From: Dehalococcoidales bacterium
GTDB lineage: Bacteria > Chloroflexota > Dehalococcoidia > Dehalococcoidales > ARS1013
Length of the DNA stretch: 9,919 nucleotides
NCBI GenBank assembly: GCA_002690375.1
Contig: NZEH01000016.1
Span: forward strand, 7,021 to 16,939
Direction of reading: 5' to 3'
Position numbers and translations under genes: made by a program
Shown here: positions 5,292-9,919 of the stretch, in pieces
Layout: each line of letters begins with the position of its first letter
Numbering within the stretch: the first letter of the stretch is position 1
The notes under the pieces: model-generated
Told to the model about the DNA's origin: nothing
Seen by the model: only the letters and a program-made list of their open reading frames with translations
The model's database searches: none

Positions 5292-6599
5292 CTAAGGTCT
5301 TACCTGCCCACTACCAAAGATGATCCACTTATAGCTGGTAAGCTCCTTTAATCCCATCGGACCACGGGCGTGCATCTTCTGGGTACTGATACCAACCTCC
5401 GCTCCAAGCCCAAATTGCCCACCATCAGTAAAGCGGGTACTGGCATTAGCATAGACACAGGCGGCATCGACTTCATTAAGAAAGTGCATGGCGGTTGCGT
5501 AATCCTCGGTGACAATCGCCTCCGAATGACCCGAACCATAGCTCTCAATATGTGCCAGCGCCCCATCTAGAGATTCGACTACCTTGACAGCAGCGATAAG
5601 CGCCAGAAACTCCTTACCCCAATCGGCATCAGTTGCCGGACAGAGCTTCAATCCCGAATGTGGCTTTAGAATAGACAAAGCCCTCTCATCGCAGTGCATC
5701 TCGACCCCGTCCTTAGCCAGTTCCTTTGCCATCAACGGCAGAAAATCATGGGCGATATCAGCATGAACCAGTACCGTATCTAGGGCATTACACACCATCG
5801 GGCGCTGTACCTTAGCGTTAAAAACGATATCCACGGCCTTAGTCACATCAGCCTGTTTATCGACATAGGTGTGACACACACCGATACCACCGGTAACCAC
5901 CGGCACGGTGGCGTTCTGGGCAACAAACCTAATCAGTTCCACCCCACCACGCGGTATCAGCAGATCAATAACATCATTCATCTTAAGTAGATGATTTACC
6001 AGAGTCCGCTCCGTATTTCCCACTAACTGCACAGTTCCCTGAGGCACCCCAGCTCGACTCGCCGCCTCTTGAACGACGGTAGCTAAGGCACGATTAGAGT
6101 GGATTGTCTCCCGACCGCCACGAAGAATAACAGCATTACCCGACTTGAGACAAAGCACGGAGATATCCACAGTGACATTGGGCCGGCTCTCATAAATAGC
6201 CCCGATTACCCCCAGAGGCACCCGCTTCCGGCCAATGAGTAAGCCGTTGGGCAAAGTACGCATATCAAAGACTTCGCCAACCGGATCAGACAAGGCGGCC
6301 ACTGCCCGCGCATCGCGAGCCATCCCCTCGAGGCGGCTCGTGTTCAGCAGTAAACGATCGAGCATCGCCTCGTTCATCCCTAAAGATTTAGCTTCAGTAC
6401 AGTCAATCTGGTTGGCCGCCAGGAGCTTATCCTTTCTGGCCAACAGATCATCAGCGATATTAGCTAGCGCCTGGTTTTTAATATCGGTAGAAAGATAAGC
6501 CAAGCGCCGAGAAGCTACCTTGGCCGCCTTCCCCTTAACCTTCAGTTCCTCAATAGCTGATTCCGTTGGTTGATTGCTTACCTCTGTCATGCTCCTCAT
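5292..6599 (-). CDS. proA: glutamate-5-semialdehyde dehydrogenase (gamma-glutamyl phosphate reductase)
   Basis: A 435-residue enzyme of the aldehyde dehydrogenase superfamily; it reduces gamma-glutamyl phosphate to glutamate-5-semialdehyde with NADPH, the second step of proline synthesis. Visible family blocks: VPLGVIGAIYESRPNVTVD (127-145), KSGNAVILRGG (152-162), the IPRGG motif (215-219), GGIGVCHTYVD (237-247), QRPMVCNALDT with the catalytic Cys270, and FGLGAEVGISTQKMHARGPMG near the end. Length is typical. Two starts are possible: ATG 6599 or ATG 6590; AGGAG lies just one base before the second, too close to decide, and nothing convincing precedes the first. It is downstream of proB on the same strand with a 149-base gap that contains its own promoter-like sequence. 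Confidence 0.96.
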   Translation of the reverse strand: MRSMTEVSNQPTESAIEELKVKGKAAKVASRRLAYLSTDIKNQALANIADDLLARKDKLLAANQIDCTEAKSLGMNEAMLDRLLLNTSRLEGMARDARAVAALSDPVGEVFDMRTLPNGLLIGRKRVPLGVIGAIYESRPNVTVDISVLCLKSGNAVILRGGRETIHSNRALATVVQEAASRAGVPQGTVQLVGNTERTLVNHLLKMNDVIDLLIPRGGVELIRFVAQNATVPVVTGGIGVCHTYVDKQADVTKAVDIVFNAKVQRPMVCNALDTVLVHADIAHDFLPLMAKELAKDGVEMHCDERALSILKPHSGLKLCPATDADWGKEFLALIAAVKVVESLDGALAHIESYGSGHSEAIVTEDYATAMHFLNEVDAACVYANASTRFTDGGQFGLGAEVGISTQKMHARGPMGLKELTSYKWIIFGSGQVRP

Positions 6600-6636
6600 A
6601 CTACAACTCGGAGATGAAGACAGTCAAGAATAGATC

Positions 6637-6664
6637 CTTATAGACCATAACCCTTGCCTATCAA
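6637..6664 (-). promoter_or_regulatory. candidate internal promoter for proA
   Basis: On the minus strand TTGATA (6664-6659), a 16-base spacer and TATAAG (6642-6637) each match consensus at five of six positions, 38 bases upstream of the first proA ATG. It suggests that proA can be expressed apart from proB readthrough. Confidence 0.4.
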
Positions 6665-6748
6665 AGCCTTGTGCGATGGACAGACCTTTATCCCCTTCCC
6701 TTTTTCATTATCTTTGTCATTCCAAGGCAAGCCGAAATATAGCCGCAT

Positions 6749-7909
6749 TTATAATACCACTAGATTGTTCCTATGAAGAACCTCGGCGCCATAATCGTAA
6801 CCAAGCACGGTAACAATCTTACCGGACTGAGCACCTTTAATTCGCTCTATATCCGCCGAGCCATAATTCGTCAGACCACAGCCTAACTGTGAGCCGCCAG
6901 CATCAAAAATCTCAACGACATCGCCACGCTCGAACTCACCTTCGACGCCAACGACGCCCACCGCCAGTAGACTTCCCTTCTGTCTTTTCAGAGCCCGGGC
7001 ACATCCCGAATCTACCACCAACCTACCTTTAGTGGAAAGACCACTCAGCAACCAGCGCTCACGACTCTCCAGCTTGCTGGTAGCTGTCGGGAAATAGGTA
7101 CCGATGAGCTCCCCAGCGGCCACACGTGGGATCACTCCCGGCTCCCGACCATCGGCGATAACGACGGACACCCCGGACGCTGTCGCCATCTTGGCCGCCT
7201 CGAGCTTAGTCACCATACCGCCAGTCCCCAGATTACCGACTGAACCAGTAACCAGACTTTCAATCTCCGGAGTTATCCGCTCCACCTGCGAAATAAGACA
7301 GGCATTAGAGTGGTAGTGGGGATCAGCGGTATGCAACCCGGCAATATCAGAAAGAATCAGCAAGAGATCAGCATCGACTAAGTTTGCCACCATCGCCGAG
7401 AGATTATCATTGTCACCAAATCGAGTGTCCTGAAGCTCATCAACGGCAACGACATCGTTTTCATTGACGATACAGAGCACCCTCAATTCGAGTAAAGCCA
7501 GCAGGGTACCGCGGGCATTGAGATAACCATCACGACCGGTCAGGTCGGCTCTAGTCAATAATGCCTGTGCCACGGTAATACTGTGCTTGGCAAACAACTG
7601 CTCATAGACATTCATTAGCCGGCTCTGTCCCACCGAAGCCAGCACCTGTTTGAAAGGGATGCCAAGATGTTTACGCTCTCGCCCACGGGTTAAACCCAGC
7701 TTCGACCGACCGGCGGCGATAGCTCCTGAAGAGACGATAAATATTTCCTGACTTTGTTTATGTAACTGAGCCACCTGGCCGACAAGGTTGGACATGACCG
7801 CCGCGTCAAGATGGATGGTACCGCCAGTCAAGAGGCTGGTACCAAGCTTAACGACAATACGGTGATATGGTGATCCGCGACTAGGTTTTCTCGCTTTGAC
7901 TGTGTCCAT
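6749..7909 (-). CDS. proB: glutamate 5-kinase with C-terminal PUA domain
   Basis: A 386-residue enzyme that phosphorylates glutamate with ATP in the first and normally proline-inhibited step of proline synthesis. The amino-acid kinase domain (about 16-275) shows IVVKLGTSLLTGG (18-30), VSSGAIAAGRSKLG (59-72), VNENDVVAVDELQDTRFGDND (148-168), DLLLILSDIAGL (181-192) and LGTGGMVTKLEAAKMA (227-242). A PUA domain follows (about 294-372, KGRLVVDSGCARAL to GKIVTVLG), as in long-form ProB. A 15-residue basic N-terminal extension precedes the kinase core; ATG 7909 is the only upstream Met. The gene diverges from mfd and is followed by proA. Confidence 0.96.
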   Translation of the reverse strand: MDTVKARKPSRGSPYHRIVVKLGTSLLTGGTIHLDAAVMSNLVGQVAQLHKQSQEIFIVSSGAIAAGRSKLGLTRGRERKHLGIPFKQVLASVGQSRLMNVYEQLFAKHSITVAQALLTRADLTGRDGYLNARGTLLALLELRVLCIVNENDVVAVDELQDTRFGDNDNLSAMVANLVDADLLLILSDIAGLHTADPHYHSNACLISQVERITPEIESLVTGSVGNLGTGGMVTKLEAAKMATASGVSVVIADGREPGVIPRVAAGELIGTYFPTATSKLESRERWLLSGLSTKGRLVVDSGCARALKRQKGSLLAVGVVGVEGEFERGDVVEIFDAGGSQLGCGLTNYGSADIERIKGAQSGKIVTVLGYDYGAEVLHRNNLVVL

Positions 7910-7936
7910 ATCTAATCATCCAACTAAAGTTATTTT

Positions 7937-7965
7937 ATTATAGCAAGCTAGGCTATTTTCAACAA
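7937..7965 (-). promoter_or_regulatory. promoter of proB
   Basis: A perfect minus-strand TATAAT (7942-7937) stands 17 bases downstream of TTGTTG (7965-7960), whose second half is poor. Expected transcription start near 7930 leaves a leader of about 20 bases before the ATG, with only a weak GGAT as ribosome site. Confidence 0.55.
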
Positions 7966-7976
7966 TAACGTAATAT

Positions 7977-8006
7977 TTGAGCTTATAACAAGCGCCGTGT
8001 TAACAT
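7977..8006 (+). promoter_or_regulatory. weak candidate promoter for mfd
   Basis: TTGAGC (7977-7982) and TAACAT (8001-8006) with an 18-base spacer each match consensus at four of six positions. The predicted start near 8013 would place the hairpin at 8018-8042 at the 5' end of the mfd mRNA. Alternative -10 choices overlap in this AT-rich stretch. Confidence 0.3.
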
Positions 8007-8017
8007 TATATTGGTAA

Positions 8018-8042
8018 GGGCTAGTCGGAATCCGACTAGCCC
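8018..8042 (+). promoter_or_regulatory. perfect hairpin in the mfd 5' leader
   Basis: GGGCTAGTCGG (8018-8028) pairs perfectly with CCGACTAGCCC (8032-8042) around a 3-base AAT turn. No U-run follows, so it is not a classical terminator for plus-strand transcripts. It ends 11 bases before the mfd Shine-Dalgarno (GGAG 8054-8057), where it could stabilise the mRNA 5' end, or the symmetric DNA could be an operator. Confidence 0.6.
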
Positions 8043-8062
8043 CAAGGGTATTTGGAGAAGAA

Positions 8063-9919
8063 ATGTCATTCAATCTGACTCAACTATTAACTCTTGTTGA
8101 AGAGATACCGGCTTACCCTCAGCTTATTGACGAACTGAAAAAGAAAAGTGATGACGTCAGAGTAACTGTACTTAATGCCGCCAAGCCTTACATCACCGCG
8201 TCGCTCTACTATCGACAACGACAGCCAATGCTCGTGGTTACCGCGCACCCGGAGAATGCCAAGAAGCTCTATGAACAAATTTTACCTTGGTGTAACCCCA
8301 ATGTGGTAAGACTGTTCCCCGAACCGGAGGCTCTACCTTATGAGCGTATCGTCTCAAGTAATTCCACGATAGTCGAGAGACTCCGAGTACTAGCCTCCTT
8401 GGCCAACATCCCGACTAATCGGGACGAAGAACCACCGCCATTAATTATCTCATCGACGCCGGCGCTGACACAAAAATTACCCACCTTGAGTCAGTTTATC
8501 GACGCTGGCCACACGATAACGGTTGGGATAGAGATGAAACCATTCGACCTACTAAATCGATGGCAGACCATCGGTTATCAATTAGAGAACCTAGTGGAAG
8601 TACCAGGCACGATAAGTCACCGTGGCGGCATTATCGATATCTACCCGCCGAACAGTAACCTACCAGCCCGACTCGAATTCTTTGGCGATACCGTGGAGAG
8701 TATTCGCCTCTTTGACCCGATCAGCCAACGCTCTCTGAAAACTGTATCGTCCATTATGGTTACCCCGACGACAGACCTATTACCGGGTCAAACAGAACTG
8801 TTTAACCACGACTGCCTACTAAATTACCTACCTCAGAATAGCCAGCTACTCCTTGACGAACCAGAGAGTATCCGACTGGCGATGGACGATCTAGACACCA
8901 AAGCCAGCGAACTACGGACGGAGATGGTGGGCCAAGGTAAACTACCGGTTAACTTCCACAAACCCTATTTTATCTGGGAAGAGATAGAACCAGCCTTAAA
9001 GAGCCGACCTCGCCTGACGCTTACCGCTTGGGGTCTTGATAATGAGCCGGGATACGAACTGGGTATTACCCCTGCATCTAACTATGCGGGGCAACTACCA
9101 ACGTTTATTAAGAAAGTCAAGAAGATGCTAGTCCAAGCACAGCGCCTTATCCTTGTCAGCCAGCAAGCGAATCGTTTGTCCGAGCTCCTCGAGGCGGAAG
9201 GTATCATTGCTCCGCCGCTGACTGAAATTAAATCAGTCCCACCCCCTGGTTCACTAACCCTGCTACAAGGTTCACTGGCTGCAGGCTGGATAATGGCTCA
9301 AACTAGCTTATTCACCGACACCGAAATCTTCGGCTTTATTAAGCAGCGCCGATTACTCAAGAAATACCCAGTACCACACCACAAGCTCTATATTAATATT
9401 AAGCCCAGCGACTACGTGGTGCATATTGAACATGGCATTGCCCGATTCGCCGGCGTAACCACCATGAGTAACGAGAACGGTGAAAAGGAATATCTCACTC
9501 TGGAATACGCCGCCAGTGATAAGCTTTACGTCCCGACCGACCAAATTGACCGCGTCACCCGCTACGTCGGCGCCGCTGAACGACCACCAGTGTTGAGCCG
9601 ACTAGGCACTCAGGAGTGGTCACGAGTCAAGCAAAGAGTTAAGGAGTCGGTGGTTAACGTCGCCGAGGAACTACTGGCTCTTTACGCCGCCCGCGGGGTC
9701 GTACCTGGCTTCGCCTTTTCTCCAGATACTGTCTGGCAGCAAGAACTGGAGTCGGCTTTCCCCCATGTCGAGACTACAGACCAGATAGAAGCAATAAAGA
9801 AAGTAAAAGAAGATATGGAGAAGACCAAGCCAATGGATCGGCTGGTCTGCGGAGATGTCGGCTACGGCAAGACCGAGGTGGCTATCCGCGCCGCTTTCAA
9901 GGCAGTGATGGACGGCAGG
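8063..9919 (+). CDS. mfd: transcription-repair coupling factor Mfd, N-terminal 619 residues (runs off right edge)
   Basis: The frame is open from ATG 8063 (GGAG five bases upstream) to the last base, without a stop. Mfd binds RNA polymerase stalled at DNA lesions, pushes it off using ATP and recruits UvrA. Visible parts in order: a UvrB-like N-terminal module with LFPEPEALPYERI (about 84-96) and HRGGIIDIYPP (186-196), which contacts UvrA; a poorly conserved middle; the CarD-like RNA-polymerase-interacting domain starting at DYVVHIEHGIARFAG (from 450) with YLTLEYAASDKLYVP; then the start of the translocase with Walker A GDVGYGKTE (597-605). About half the usual 1,100-1,200 residues are present; helicase motifs Ia-VI lie outside. 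Divergent from proB. No internal frameshift was found in my translation. Confidence 0.96.
   Translation, partial: MSFNLTQLLTLVEEIPAYPQLIDELKKKSDDVRVTVLNAAKPYITASLYYRQRQPMLVVTAHPENAKKLYEQILPWCNPNVVRLFPEPEALPYERIVSSNSTIVERLRVLASLANIPTNRDEEPPPLIISSTPALTQKLPTLSQFIDAGHTITVGIEMKPFDLLNRWQTIGYQLENLVEVPGTISHRGGIIDIYPPNSNLPARLEFFGDTVESIRLFDPISQRSLKTVSSIMVTPTTDLLPGQTELFNHDCLLNYLPQNSQLLLDEPESIRLAMDDLDTKASELRTEMVGQGKLPVNFHKPYFIWEEIEPALKSRPRLTLTAWGLDNEPGYELGITPASNYAGQLPTFIKKVKKMLVQAQRLILVSQQANRLSELLEAEGIIAPPLTEIKSVPPPGSLTLLQGSLAAGWIMAQTSLFTDTEIFGFIKQRRLLKKYPVPHHKLYINIKPSDYVVHIEHGIARFAGVTTMSNENGEKEYLTLEYAASDKLYVPTDQIDRVTRYVGAAERPPVLSRLGTQEWSRVKQRVKESVVNVAEELLALYAARGVVPGFAFSPDTVWQQELESAFPHVETTDQIEAIKKVKEDMEKTKPMDRLVCGDVGYGKTEVAIRAAFKAVMDGR

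Noticed and set aside
6600..6748. Riboswitch or T-box leader ahead of proA
   Set aside because: No T-box sequence, no attenuator hairpin with a U-run, and no known riboswitch pattern is visible in this 149-base gap.

Overview
The window suggests a member of the Chloroflexota, most likely a Dehalococcoidia-like organism. The grounds are the housekeeping set (DUF4349 lipoprotein, CinA/PncC, Nudix, RNase PH, ProA, ProB, Mfd) and a style of small zinc-ribbon and HTH proteins that I associate with mobile elements of that group. This assignment comes from recalled family resemblance, not from a search.

Positions 1 to about 2255 are accessory DNA, the right end of an integrated element that runs off the left edge. 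It begins with the C-terminal part of what looks like an element replication protein with a winged-helix region. Three tightly packed small genes follow: a CPxC/HTH protein, a four-cysteine mini zinc ribbon and an HTH protein. About 1.2 kb of decayed, T-rich, repeat-bearing DNA then holds only broken or doubtful reading frames. Its right border falls inside a tRNA gene: 2256-2294 is the 5' half of tRNA-Leu(UAA) on the minus strand, cut just after the anticodon loop. Eight bases further on lies an intact tRNA-Cys(GCA) with an encoded CCA. This is a Cys-Leu tRNA tandem whose second member has been split, with no 3' half in the window.

Positions 2379-5287 are a plus-strand chromosomal group: a strong sigma70-like promoter, a DUF4349 lipoprotein with a C-terminal membrane segment, a stand-alone CinA C-terminal domain (PncC-type NMN amidohydrolase), a Nudix hydrolase and RNase PH. 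The DUF4349 gene contains a perfect 19-bp inverted repeat inside its coding sequence.

Positions 5292-7909 carry proA and proB on the minus strand, transcribed proB then proA, for the first two steps of proline synthesis from glutamate. RNase PH and proA converge with only four bases between their stop codons. From 8063 to the right edge is the first half of mfd, the transcription-repair coupling factor, divergent from proB and preceded by a compact perfect hairpin. A good proB promoter and a weaker mfd promoter lie in the shared 153-base divergent region.

The most notable signals are the split tRNA-Leu with its 5' half left on the chromosome, the palindrome embedded in the DUF4349 coding sequence, and the families of short repeats in the element remnant.
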